A stretch of DNA of 64,000 bases from Pedobacter kyonggii (GTDB lineage: Bacteria > Bacteroidota > Bacteroidia > Sphingobacteriales > Sphingobacteriaceae): contig NZ_SIXF01000025.1 of NCBI RefSeq assembly GCF_004310665.1, positions 19,414-83,413 on the forward strand, written 5' to 3'. Position numbers and translations under genes: made by a program. Positions 36,134 through 46,000 of this stretch are shown here, one piece after another; positions within the stretch are counted from its first letter, which is position 1; each line of letters starts with the position of its first letter. A model generated the notes under the pieces. That model saw only the letters and a program-made list of their open reading frames with translations. It was not told the DNA's origin and ran no database searches.

Positions 36134-37024
36134 CTATATAATTACCTCATAATTTACTTTTTCCAGTACCAGGTTTTTATAAGCCCGTTGTATGGTATAA
36201 CCAAGAGATTCTCTCCACAACGGGCGATATACAATATCATCAATTGATGCTATACCCGCTATTTCAGTTGCTGTTCCACATAAGAAGGCGCTGTCGGCAT
36301 TTTTTAAATCTTCTATGGTTAATTTTTTCTCAATGCATTCTATATCCAAAACGGTGCAAAGTTCTTTTACGGTTGCACGTGTAATTCCTGGTAAAATATT
36401 TCCTAAAGATGGTGTAAACAGTTTTCCGTCTTTTTCAAGAAAGATGTTCGCTCCAGATGCCTCGGCAACAAAACCGTGCATATCTAAAAGCAAAGCCTCG
36501 TCATAACCTTTAATATTTGCCGCAGTAGTAGCTAAAATAGAATTAACATAGTTTCCACTCAATTTCGCCTCCATTGGAATCGATTTTGGGTTAGGTCTTT
36601 CATAATCAGAAACTGTTAATTTTAACAATTTGTTGCCAGAATATGCATCCCATTCCCAGGCACAGATTAAAATCGAAACCCCACTAGGCTCATTTAATTT
36701 CATGTTTGGGTGGCAAAATACCAGTGGACGGATATAAGCATCTTTCAGTTTGTTCAGCTGAAGTAATTTATAGGTTGCTGCAATTAATTCTTGTTTATCC
36801 CAGGGAAAAGGAATGTTTGCCAGCTGGCAAGAACGCTCTAAGCGATCAAAATGGGCCGCAGCTTTGAAAATGCGGTTGCCGTTGTGTGTTTTATAGGCTC
36901 TAATACCCTCGAAAGCAGCATAGCCGTAATGTAGCGACTGCCCGTAAAGGTCAGTGCTGCTATTTACAGCCTTTTCAAACTGTCCATCAAGGTAAATAAT
37001 CGTATTAGAATTATAGTATTTCAT
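36134..37024 (-). CDS. ilvE: Branched-chain amino acid aminotransferase
   Basis: 296 residues, PLP class IV fold. Final transamination to Val, Leu and Ile. The start YYNSNTIIYLDGQF and SLHYGYAAFEGIRAYKTHNG are family hallmarks; the PLP lysine is in EAKLSGNYVNSILAT, followed by EASGANIFLEKDGKLFTPS and LPGITRATVKEL. It is preceded by a Leu/Val-rich leader ORF and a strong terminator, so its expression is probably controlled by attenuation independently of the ilvD unit. Confidence 0.94.
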   Translation of the reverse strand: MKYYNSNTIIYLDGQFEKAVNSSTDLYGQSLHYGYAAFEGIRAYKTHNGNRIFKAAAHFDRLERSCQLANIPFPWDKQELIAATYKLLQLNKLKDAYIRPLVFCHPNMKLNEPSGVSILICAWEWDAYSGNKLLKLTVSDYERPNPKSIPMEAKLSGNYVNSILATTAANIKGYDEALLLDMHGFVAEASGANIFLEKDGKLFTPSLGNILPGITRATVKELCTVLDIECIEKKLTIEDLKNADSAFLCGTATEIAGIASIDDIVYRPLWRESLGYTIQRAYKNLVLEKVNYEVII

Positions 37025-37140
37025 CTGTTTATTCTTATTGTTTTTTTAACCGTCAGATGGAGCTTGCTATTATAAATAAGCATTCCATTTTTTATTTTGA
37101 CTATTATTATGGACGGTCATAATACTGTCTTTTGTTATTT

Positions 37141-37174
37141 AAAAAAAGCGTCCCGGTTTGTATCGGGACGCTTT
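37141..37174 (-). terminator. Attenuator terminator upstream of ilvE
   Basis: Minus-strand 11-bp stem AAAGCGTCCCG (37174-37164) and CGGGACGCTTT (37155-37145), 8-base loop, T-run to 37141. Its 5' arm, AAAGCGTCC, can pair instead with GGACGC (37215-37210) and TTT (37207-37205) at the end of the leader ORF, with an AG bulge between them. The terminator lies 24 bases after the leader stop codon. Confidence 0.85.
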
Positions 37175-37198
37175 AGGGTATATTTAGTTTTTTAAAAT

Positions 37199-37336
37199 CT
37201 ATTTAAACTGCGTCCGCTTGTTGCCCCATAAAATGTTTAGGAGTAGGAGGTTAAATAAAATGACAGGTAACAACACTACATTACCAGCTGCTTTTGCAGT
37301 AGTAGTGGTAGAAAATATGTTGTTCTGAATAGTCAT
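37199..37336 (-). CDS. Predicted ilvE leader peptide (attenuation), Leu/Val-rich
   Basis: 45 codons, ATG at 37336 and TAG ending at 37199. Codons 20-36 read VVLLPVILFNLLLLNIL: 13 of 17 are branched-chain residues, against an otherwise ordinary N terminus. The antiterminator segment GGACGC falls on codons 41-43, close behind that run. It is followed by a terminator and then ilvE. Leader peptide of an attenuator is the simplest reading; a small membrane protein is the alternative because the run is hydrophobic. Confidence 0.75.
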   Translation of the reverse strand: MTIQNNIFSTTTTAKAAGNVVLLPVILFNLLLLNILWGNKRTQFK

Positions 37337-37726
37337 TGTTATCTTATTTGTTTATAAAAACCAATTTAGTTTTTGGTTCATTAATATGCAAGAGAAATCA
37401 GAAAAAAGTTAAATAAGAATATTATTTGTTGAATTATAAAATTTACAAAATATTATTCTTGTCTGTGGTTGGATTAGTTATTTAATGCCGATAGCTGTAG
37501 ACCAAATATCAAAACGGTATACGGTCTGTTTGTTATGCTTGCATTATAAATTTTCTATTTTTCTGCCTAAAATGTTCCACACCGCCCTAAAAATTGAAAA
37601 TTTAGGTACTGTTTTGATCTCAAAATGCAAAGAATTAAATGTTTTTTTGTGGATATTAAAGTGTTATTAATTTGCTTGATTGCTTAATGGAAATAGTTAT
37701 GTAATTTAATATTAGAAACTATTCTT

Positions 37727-38680
37727 ATGAATAAAATTTATATCTTTTTTGTTCTTTTAATCGGATTATCTAGTGGTTGTTCCCCGTCAGATTCAACCTC
37801 CCATCTCAAAATGGGGGACCAGACCATTTTAGCTTCCGATACTGTAAAGTTATCTGTTAAGGTAGCAGGCAAAGGGCCTGTTTGTATCTACTTGCACGGA
37901 GGCCCTGGTCAGGATTTTCTTTCCTTTGAAAAAATGGGTGGAGCAAACCTGGAGAAATGTTTAACGATGGTTTATCTGGATCAAAGAGGGTCTGGTCATT
38001 CGCAAAATGCAAAAAATTATAGTTTGGACCGGGTTGTTCGGGATGTTGAAGAACTGCGGTTAAAATTGGGCGTGGAAAAAGTGTACATACTTAGCCATTC
38101 ATTTGGTGGTATTCTGGCCATAAATTATGCCCTGAAGTATCCCGAACACTTATCGGGTATAATCATGGCGAATACAATAGCCCATTTTATGAATCCAAAC
38201 CAGGTTAAGGAACAAATTGAATATGGATATCGGTTATTGAAAAAGGATACTACTATAAATGAAACAGATTTAAAAAAATTAATGAATGAAGCGGCGCTGG
38301 TTAGAAAAAAGTTAAGCGCGGTGCATCTCGGATATAAATATATTGCCAACGATGTAAATACCATTATCAGAATGGACAGCATCGAAAATTCCTATAAACG
38401 TACATCAGATTTCGGGATGACACTTTTTATGCCTTTGATGGATAGAACAAAGGCGCAGAAGTATCCAGAATATTTTAAAGATTATGCTGTACTTACCAGT
38501 GAGATTAAAACACCGGCCTTGATTATAACGGGTAAGGATGATCATGCGGTTGGCCCGGAATATTATAAGAATTATAAATTCCTCAATCAAAAAGTAGTGC
38601 AGCTGGATGGTTCGCACATGCTTTATTATGAAAACAATGGGGAGTTTACTACAACAGTTTGTGATTTTGTTAAACAATAG
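37727..38680 (+). CDS. Lipoprotein alpha/beta hydrolase, proline-iminopeptidase-like
   Basis: 317 residues. Lipoprotein signal peptide ending LSSGC (acylated Cys 18). The S33-type motif IYLHGGPGQDFLSFE, then VYLDQRGSGHS, the nucleophile elbow LSHSFGGILAINYA, and the late TGKDDHAVGPEYY and GSHMLYYEN supply the triad. It is probably anchored in the cell envelope, possibly trimming N-terminal proline from peptides; substrate is unproven. A shared terminator separates it from atpC. Confidence 0.83.
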   Translation: MNKIYIFFVLLIGLSSGCSPSDSTSHLKMGDQTILASDTVKLSVKVAGKGPVCIYLHGGPGQDFLSFEKMGGANLEKCLTMVYLDQRGSGHSQNAKNYSLDRVVRDVEELRLKLGVEKVYILSHSFGGILAINYALKYPEHLSGIIMANTIAHFMNPNQVKEQIEYGYRLLKKDTTINETDLKKLMNEAALVRKKLSAVHLGYKYIANDVNTIIRMDSIENSYKRTSDFGMTLFMPLMDRTKAQKYPEYFKDYAVLTSEIKTPALIITGKDDHAVGPEYYKNYKFLNQKVVQLDGSHMLYYENNGEFTTTVCDFVKQ

Positions 38681-38690
38681 CACCAAACAA

Positions 38691-38723
38691 AAAGCCTCCC
38701 TGATTTTTAAATCGGGAGGCTTT
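38691..38723. terminator. Bidirectional intrinsic terminator
   Basis: AAAGCCTCCC (38691-38700) pairs with GGGAGGCTTT (38714-38723), extended by an inner GATTT/AAATC stem after one bulged base. A and T runs flank it on both sides, so it can serve both the hydrolase gene and atpC, which converge here. Confidence 0.8.
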
Positions 38724-38745
38724 CTAAATGAGTTAATTATTTTGC

Positions 38746-38991
38746 TTAAGCGACGCCTTCAGCTAAAACCACAATTTTGTTGTGAATAGCTTCTACTACA
38801 CCGCCTTTAATAAAAAAGCGTTGCTCATCAGCTTTGTTTGCTTTTATAATAACTTCTCCATCTTCTAAAGTAGAGATGATAGGGGCATGGTCTTTTAAAA
38901 TCTGGAAAGAGCCTAAAGTACCAGGAACCGTAACTGCTGTTACTTCACCTTCGAAAACTTTTTTATCTGGAGTTAATATTTCTAAATTCAT
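38746..38991 (-). CDS. atpC: ATP synthase F1 epsilon subunit, short form
   Basis: 81 residues. Beta-sandwich domain only: MNLEILTPDKKVFEGEVTAVTVPGTLGSFQILKDHAPIIS in outline, ending FFIKGGVVEAIHNKIVVLAEGVA. The C-terminal helical hairpin of the 130-residue epsilon subunits, which restrains ATP hydrolysis, is absent, as in other short Bacteroidota forms. It is transcribed after atpD; the spacer holds TGATACT repeats. Confidence 0.9.
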   Translation of the reverse strand: MNLEILTPDKKVFEGEVTAVTVPGTLGSFQILKDHAPIISTLEDGEVIIKANKADEQRFFIKGGVVEAIHNKIVVLAEGVA

Positions 38992-39077
38992 TTTTTTTAG
39001 ATTTAAGTATCAAGTAGCTAGTATCAAGTAGCAAGATCCTGTTTGTAGTCCTGATACTTAATACTCAAATCTCGATA
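38992..39077. repeat. TGATACT-type repeats between atpD and atpC
   Basis: AAGTATCAAGTAGCTAGTAT, TCAAGTAGCAAGATCC and CTGATACTTAATACTC units fill the 86-base spacer, in both orientations. Confidence 0.6.
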
Positions 39078-40625
<1,548 letters not shown>

Positions 40626-40648
40626 TCAAGGGGCTCCAATTCGGTTGG

Positions 40649-40656
40649 CAAAGTTA
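40649..40656 (-). promoter_or_regulatory. Putative atpD promoter, -7 box
   Basis: TAACTTTG on the minus strand matches TAnnTTTG, 69 bases upstream of the atpD start, in the divergent spacer shared with the SDR gene. No perfect -33 TTG. Confidence 0.45.
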
Positions 40657-40741
40657 AGTTATTCTTGCTTAATTTTAAATATATATTATAAATTTTTTCA
40701 ACATGGTTTTTATAGATAATTTAGAGCCATAAATAAGGCAT

Positions 40742-41650
40742 ATGAAAACCATTTTAACAACAGGTAGCAACGGTCTTTTAGGGCAGAAATTAACTGAAAA
40801 AATTCTCGCCGAAGGCAGGGTAAAGCTTGTTGCCACTTCTAAAGGAACAAATCGCTATCAGGTAAAGGATGGGTATGAATATGCAGAAATGGATATTTTA
40901 GATGCTGTTCAGGTTAGGAGAGTTATTGAAAGATACAGCCCTGATGCCATTGTGCACACCGCGGCAATGACCAATGTTGATATTTGTGAAGCCAATAAAG
41001 CGCTTTGTCGCCAATTAAACGTAGGTGCAGTTCAAACGCTCATATTAATATGTGAAGAAAAGAACATTCAGCTTATTCATTTAAGTACTGATTTTGTTTT
41101 TGATGGTGCCAACGGACCATATAAAGAAGAGGATGCAGTTAATCCTGTAAGTTATTATGGCGAATCGAAAGTACTGGCGGAAGAGCTGTTGAAGAACTCA
41201 AAAGCAAACTGGGCAATTTTAAGAACAATATTGGTATATGGAATAAGCAGTGATATGAGCCGGAGCAATATCGTACTGTGGGCCAAAGAAGCATTAGAAA
41301 AAGCATCGCCTATTAATGTCGTGAACGATCAATGGCGTATGCCCACTTTAGCCGAGGATTTAGCTGAAGCCTGCTTGTTGGCTGTAGAAAAAAATGCAAA
41401 AGGAATTTACCATGTATCGGGTAAAGATTACATGAGTATTGCAGATTTAGTGCGAAAAGTTGCCGAGTTTTGGAATCTTGATCAATCGTTTATTAATGAA
41501 ATAAGTTCGACAAGTTTAAACCAAACGGCTAAACGACCGGTTAGAACTGGTTTTGTTTTAGATAAGACTGTTAAAGATCTAGATTACTGTCCACATAGTT
41601 TTGAAGAAGGCTTGGCAATTTTAGATCAGCAGATGAAAAAAGATAATTAG
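40742..41650 (+). CDS. SDR-family protein, dTDP-4-dehydrorhamnose-reductase-like
   Basis: 302 residues. N-terminal Rossmann motif TTGSNGLLGQKL (about 6-17), then HTAAMTNVDICEANK, STDFVFDGANGPYKEEDAVNP and the catalytic YGESKVLAEELL (Tyr and Lys). This order and the DFVFDG motif are those of RfbD-type extended SDRs, which make dTDP-L-rhamnose. No other rhamnose genes are nearby, so the substrate may differ. It is 98 bases upstream of the peroxiredoxin gene. Confidence 0.82.
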   Translation: MKTILTTGSNGLLGQKLTEKILAEGRVKLVATSKGTNRYQVKDGYEYAEMDILDAVQVRRVIERYSPDAIVHTAAMTNVDICEANKALCRQLNVGAVQTLILICEEKNIQLIHLSTDFVFDGANGPYKEEDAVNPVSYYGESKVLAEELLKNSKANWAILRTILVYGISSDMSRSNIVLWAKEALEKASPINVVNDQWRMPTLAEDLAEACLLAVEKNAKGIYHVSGKDYMSIADLVRKVAEFWNLDQSFINEISSTSLNQTAKRPVRTGFVLDKTVKDLDYCPHSFEEGLAILDQQMKKDN

Positions 41651-41748
41651 CTCACTAGTTATTAGTTCATAGGAGATGCAATACTAATGAACTAATGGCC
41701 AATGAACTACTGAACCAATTAATATATTTAACCCATAAAAAAGACATA

Positions 41749-42213
41749 ATGGCATTACAAGTTGGCGATAACGCCCCTGATTTCAAATTATACAGTTCTG
41801 ATTTAGCAGAAATTTCTCTTTCTGGTTTCAAAGGCAAAAAAGTAATTATTCACTTTTTCCCGATGGCTTTTACCGGAACGTGTACAGAACAATTATGTAC
41901 CATGCGTGATAATTTTAGTTATTACGAAGGGATAGATGCACAGGTAATTGGCATCTCAGTTGATTCTCCGTTCTCTTTGGCTAAGTTTAAAGAAGTTCAA
42001 AGTTATCAGTTCCCTTTATTGTCTGATTTTAACAAAGAAGTATCAGCAGCTTATGGTGCTTTTTATGATGAATTTGTGTTCGGATTGAAAGGTGTTTCCA
42101 AAAGAGCGGCTTTTGTGATCGATGAAGAAGGAAAAATAGCTTATGCAGAAGTTTTAGAAGACGCACATGATTTGCCTGATTTTAAAGCAATTAATGATGC
42201 ATTAAGCGCGTAA
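41749..42213 (+). CDS. Peroxiredoxin (AhpE/BCP-like)
   Basis: 154 residues from the ATG at 41749 (MALQVGDNAPDF); an in-frame upstream ATG at 41695 would add an unconserved tail. Reduces peroxides. The peroxidatic Cys is C45 in FTGTCTEQLCTMRD, with a second Cys five residues later (C50), a spacing known from BCP/PrxQ-type enzymes. VIGISVDSPFSLAKFKE and GVSKRAAFVIDEEGKI are also typical. Probably cytoplasmic; no signal peptide. Confidence 0.9.
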   Translation: MALQVGDNAPDFKLYSSDLAEISLSGFKGKKVIIHFFPMAFTGTCTEQLCTMRDNFSYYEGIDAQVIGISVDSPFSLAKFKEVQSYQFPLLSDFNKEVSAAYGAFYDEFVFGLKGVSKRAAFVIDEEGKIAYAEVLEDAHDLPDFKAINDALSA

Positions 42214-42257
42214 AGCTTATTCTGCAAAGAATTATTTTGAGATTTTTTAAAATTTAA

Positions 42258-42288
42258 TTGGAAATTAAAATATCAAATTATACCTTTG
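42258..42288 (+). promoter_or_regulatory. tRNA-Arg promoter
   Basis: TTG at 42258-42260 and TACCTTTG at 42281-42288, 20 bases apart, fit the Bacteroidota TTG/TAnnTTTG promoter. The tRNA begins 23 bases after the -7 box. Confidence 0.65.
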
Positions 42289-42311
42289 CAGTCCGTTAAC
42301 GATACGGAAAT

Positions 42312-42385
42312 GCATTTGTAGCTCAATTGGATAGAGCATCTCACTACGGATGAGAAGGTTTGGGGTTCGAATCCCTACAAGTGCA
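42312..42385 (+). tRNA. tRNA-Arg (anticodon ACG)
   Basis: 74 bases. Acceptor stem GCATTTG pairs with CAAGTGC (one G-U), discriminator A. The D arm is AGCTC...GAGC; the anticodon stem TCTCA/TGAGA encloses the loop CTACGGA with anticodon ACG. The T arm GGGGTTCGAATCCC carries the TTCGAAT loop. CCA is not encoded. ACG is presumably edited to ICG, reading CGU, CGC and CGA. Confidence 0.95.
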
Positions 42386-42390
42386 CTTAA

Positions 42391-42420
42391 AGGGAGGATT
42401 GAAAAATCCTCCCATTTTTT
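42391..42420 (+). terminator. Intrinsic terminator after tRNA-Arg
   Basis: GGGAGGATT (42392-42400) and AATCCTCCC (42405-42413) with a GAAA tetraloop, then ATTTTTT. It lies 6 bases beyond the tRNA. Confidence 0.85.
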
Positions 42421-43082
42421 GTCTACAATTATTTACTCCCAATTTTCTCATTTTAAGGTAGTTGAGTGATAGAAGATTCATCATTGTAGGTGTTCGATAC
42501 ATGCCCTTTTCATAATAGAGATTCGAATCGAACTCCAGATCTATAAATTCCCGTATTTCCAATGTGTCGAATTTGTGAAAGACTGATTTTATATCTGTTA
42601 ATACATCCAACCGTTTATTGAAGATCTCGTAGGCCTAGCTGTGATTGGTATTTAGACATCTATGACAATTTAAAATTGTCTATGTTATGTGTATTCCTAT
42701 TCTTTTGTAAGTTCCAATTTTTGTTTCTTATTAAGATCCATTGTTACAATAAGATAAACGTCGATATAACATTTATAAAAAAAATGATATATTTGAGCCC
42801 GCTGCAAATATTATTTCAAACTGACCGAGTAAGATGAATTAATGGCTTTTATCGTTCATTTGCGGCAAATCACCAAATATTTACCACCATGTTTATTATA
42901 ATTGAAGCTTCCTGTGCTATCATTTCTCTCAGTGTGCTTAGTTCGAGCCTTTTCCAGGTAGGGTGCAGCAATTCAATTTTTGGATATTCAAAAAATGCCA
43001 TGTAAACAGACTGGTCGGATTAAACTAAATAATTTGTCTTAAACTTTCTGAAATTAATTCCCTTACCATTAATAAATAGATA
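42421..43082. other. Gene-free region between tRNA-Arg and the HTCS gene
   Basis: 662 bases, AT-rich. A minus-strand frame (42344-42610) overlaps the tRNA and shows no coding character. I see no integrase, no duplicated tRNA end and no clear hairpins. The promoter of the HTCS gene should be near the end, but no perfect box is present. Confidence 0.5.
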
Positions 43083-46000
43083 ATGAGGTTAATACTGTTT
43101 TTAGTCGTTTTTTGTTTCACCCTGTCGGCACTCGGGCAAGGTGGAAAAACGAGGTATCTGTCACTACAGGAAGGCTTGTCTAGTCAACAGGTTATTGATC
43201 TGACGCATGATAAATACGGCTATGTATGGATTGCAACGGAACTGGGATTAAACCGCTTTGCCAGTAATTCTTTTAAGCAATACTACAAGTCTGAAAAAGC
43301 AGATGGATTTTCGGTAAACAGTAACGAGATCAATACCCTTTATTATAATAATGACCAGCTTTACATCGGTACGCGGGCAAGCGGTTTAAATATTCTTGAT
43401 ATGAAAACCAACAGGTTTTCATATTATCTACATGATCCAAAAGACAATAATTCTGTTGCTACCAATGATATTACCGATATCATCAAAGCTAAAAATGATA
43501 AGATATGGCTTGCCACTTATCATCGCGGCGTACAGCGCTTCGACCCTGTAAGTAAGAAATTTGAACGGTTTAATAAACTAAATATACCTGCTCTGGCCGA
43601 AAACAGCATTTGGGCGCTTGCAGAAGATCATAACGGCCTGCTCTACATTGGCCATGTAAATAAGGGCATTTCTATTTTAAATTCAAAAAATAAAGAGGTA
43701 AAGCTGATTACTAGCGAAAGTACAAAAGGCCTGCTGCCAGATAATGAGGTCAGATCGCTGTTTTGTGATAGTAAAAACAATATCTGGATAGGGACCAGAA
43801 AAGGGCTGGCAGTTTACCATCCTTTATCAAAAAGCATACAAAAAATCAGCCTTGCCGGCCAATCAAAAAATGGCGATGAACCTTTTGTACACGCAATCAA
43901 AGAAATCAATGGGGTAATCTGGATCGGTACTGCTGCATCGCAAGTATTCATCATGAAACCTCAATATGGTAATTCTGGAAATATTGTGCATACCGGATCA
44001 ATTACGGCAACTGATCTGGAAAGGGGTAATAATGCTTCGGTACAGAGCATTGATCGTGACCGTTTCGGCAATGTTTGGTTGGGGATTTATAGTGGTGGTA
44101 TCGCTTTTTTAGGTCATCTGGAACCATTTTTCTCCGTTTTACCTACTAAAAACATTAATCCTGAGGCAAACAGGCCAGCTACGGTAACTGGAATATTGAA
44201 TGATGTGGGCAGCAGCATGTGGCTGGCTACGGCCGGAGATGGGATTCTGCAGATAAATGCTGAAAAAAAAATTACCAAAACAACTTCAGTGAACAGTGGG
44301 CTGGGAGATGATTTTCTCCTTTCTGCTTTTCAGGATAGTAAAAAAAACAAGTGGTTCGGCCTACAAAAGGGAGGTGTGTCCTTGCTCGATGCAAAAAGCA
44401 ATACCTGGAAGAGGATAAATGCCGGTGAAAGGATGTCGGCCGTTAGAGCGATCATAGAAGATTCACAGGGAAATATCTGTTTTGCTGCAGAGGAGGGCGT
44501 ATTTGTTCATGATCCCGGGCACAATACTTTCTTTAAAATAGCGACCAGAACACCTATGCTTGGTGATTATGCCCCCCGTACCTTAGTGGAGGACAGCCAT
44601 GGGTATCTTTGGGTAGGTACTTATGGTCAAGGGCTTTACATTTTCGACCGCAATAGGAAACTGATTAAAAAAATTGAAAAAGGACAGGGGATTGGCAGCA
44701 ATACCATCAACTATCTCTTTCGTGACCGGAGCAATAATATCTGGATCGCTACAAATGAAGGTCTGGCACTCCAGAGTGCCAATCGGGAAATGGGGAATCT
44801 TGAAAACATTGTTTTCCCCGAATCTGATGCCTGGTTAACCGTAAATGCCATAGCCCAGGATCTTAATGGCAACATTTGGTGCTCCACCAGATTGGGTCTG
44901 CTAAGGTACCTACCCGAAGAAAAACGCATGCTGAGTTACGATCAGGCCTTTGGTTTGCCTCTAGGTGGTTTTACCAATAATAGCGTTGCGTTGGATAGGA
45001 GGGGATGGCTATTTTTTGGAATGCCTGCAGGCATCTGTTATTTCAATCCAGACCAGATCCCATTGAGCCTGCCAGAATCCCCAATACGGATCAGCCGCTT
45101 TATGGTATTCAATACCGGAGAAAACCACGCACAATCTGAAAAATACCCAAGCCTTACACAGCAGATAAACCTGAAGCATAGAGAAAATAGTTTCCGTATA
45201 GAGCTCGCTGTGATGGATTACGCCGTAAATGAACTCGTTGAATTTAGTTACAAACTAAATGGGTTGGACAAAAACTGGATATTTTTGGGGAGTGAAAAGA
45301 ATCTTGATTTTCGAAATATTCCATACGGGAAATATGAGCTTCTCATACGCACCCGTCAGAAAAACGACCAGTGGTCTGAAGATTATGAACGTCTTTTCAT
45401 CAACATCTCTCCACCGTTTTATCTAAGTACATTTGCGCTGGTCACTTATTTTTTGCTCATTGCTGCTACGGTTTTCATTGTTTTATTTTTTTATGTCAAA
45501 AAAATAAATGCAGAAGGCCAGCTGCGTGTTAAAAAACTTCAGCTTGAACAGGATGGACAGCTCCACAGGGAAAGGATGAATTTTTATACCAATATCACCC
45601 ATGAACTGCGGACACCATTAACGCTAATCCTTGGTCCTTTAGAAGATTTGCTTGCTGAAGAAAAATTATCTTCAAAGCATAAAGATTGGGTCCTTATTGT
45701 TCAGAAAAATGCAAACAGGTTATTTTCAATGGTCAATCAGTTACTCGAATTCCGCAAAGTCGAGTCCCAGTATAAGCCATTGGTGTTGGGAGAAGCCTAT
45801 TTGGGTGAACTGCTCTCAGAAATTGTACTTAAATATAAAGAGGCAAACCATAATAAATCAGTGAATATTGGCTATACTATCTTGCAGGAGGATATCAAAA
45901 CTACCTTTGATGCAGAGATTGTGCAGTTGATTCTGGATAATTTATTATCGAATGCCTGCAAGTTTACCTCAAAAGGCAATATAGAAGTTGTTTTAAGTTA

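Larger units (their letters stand above)
37025..37726. other. Gene-free region upstream of ilvE holding the second attenuator
   Basis: 702 bases between ilvE (minus) and the hydrolase at 37727 (plus). It holds the terminator (37141-37174) and leader ORF (37199-37336); the rest is AT-rich. A short plus-strand frame (37485-37670) has no coding character. The promoters of both divergent units should lie here, but I see no clean TAnnTTTG box for ilvE. Confidence 0.6.

Noticed and set aside
37485-37670. Plus-strand frame of 61 codons upstream of the lipoprotein hydrolase
   Set aside because: AT-rich spacer, no family features, no convincing promoter or start context.
42344-42610. Minus-strand frame of 88 codons
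   Set aside because: Overlaps tRNA-Arg and its terminator on the opposite strand; no recognisable domain.
42312-43082. Genomic island integrated at tRNA-Arg
   Set aside because: No integrase, no direct repeat of the tRNA 3' end, and the downstream PUL looks like normal Bacteroidota content.
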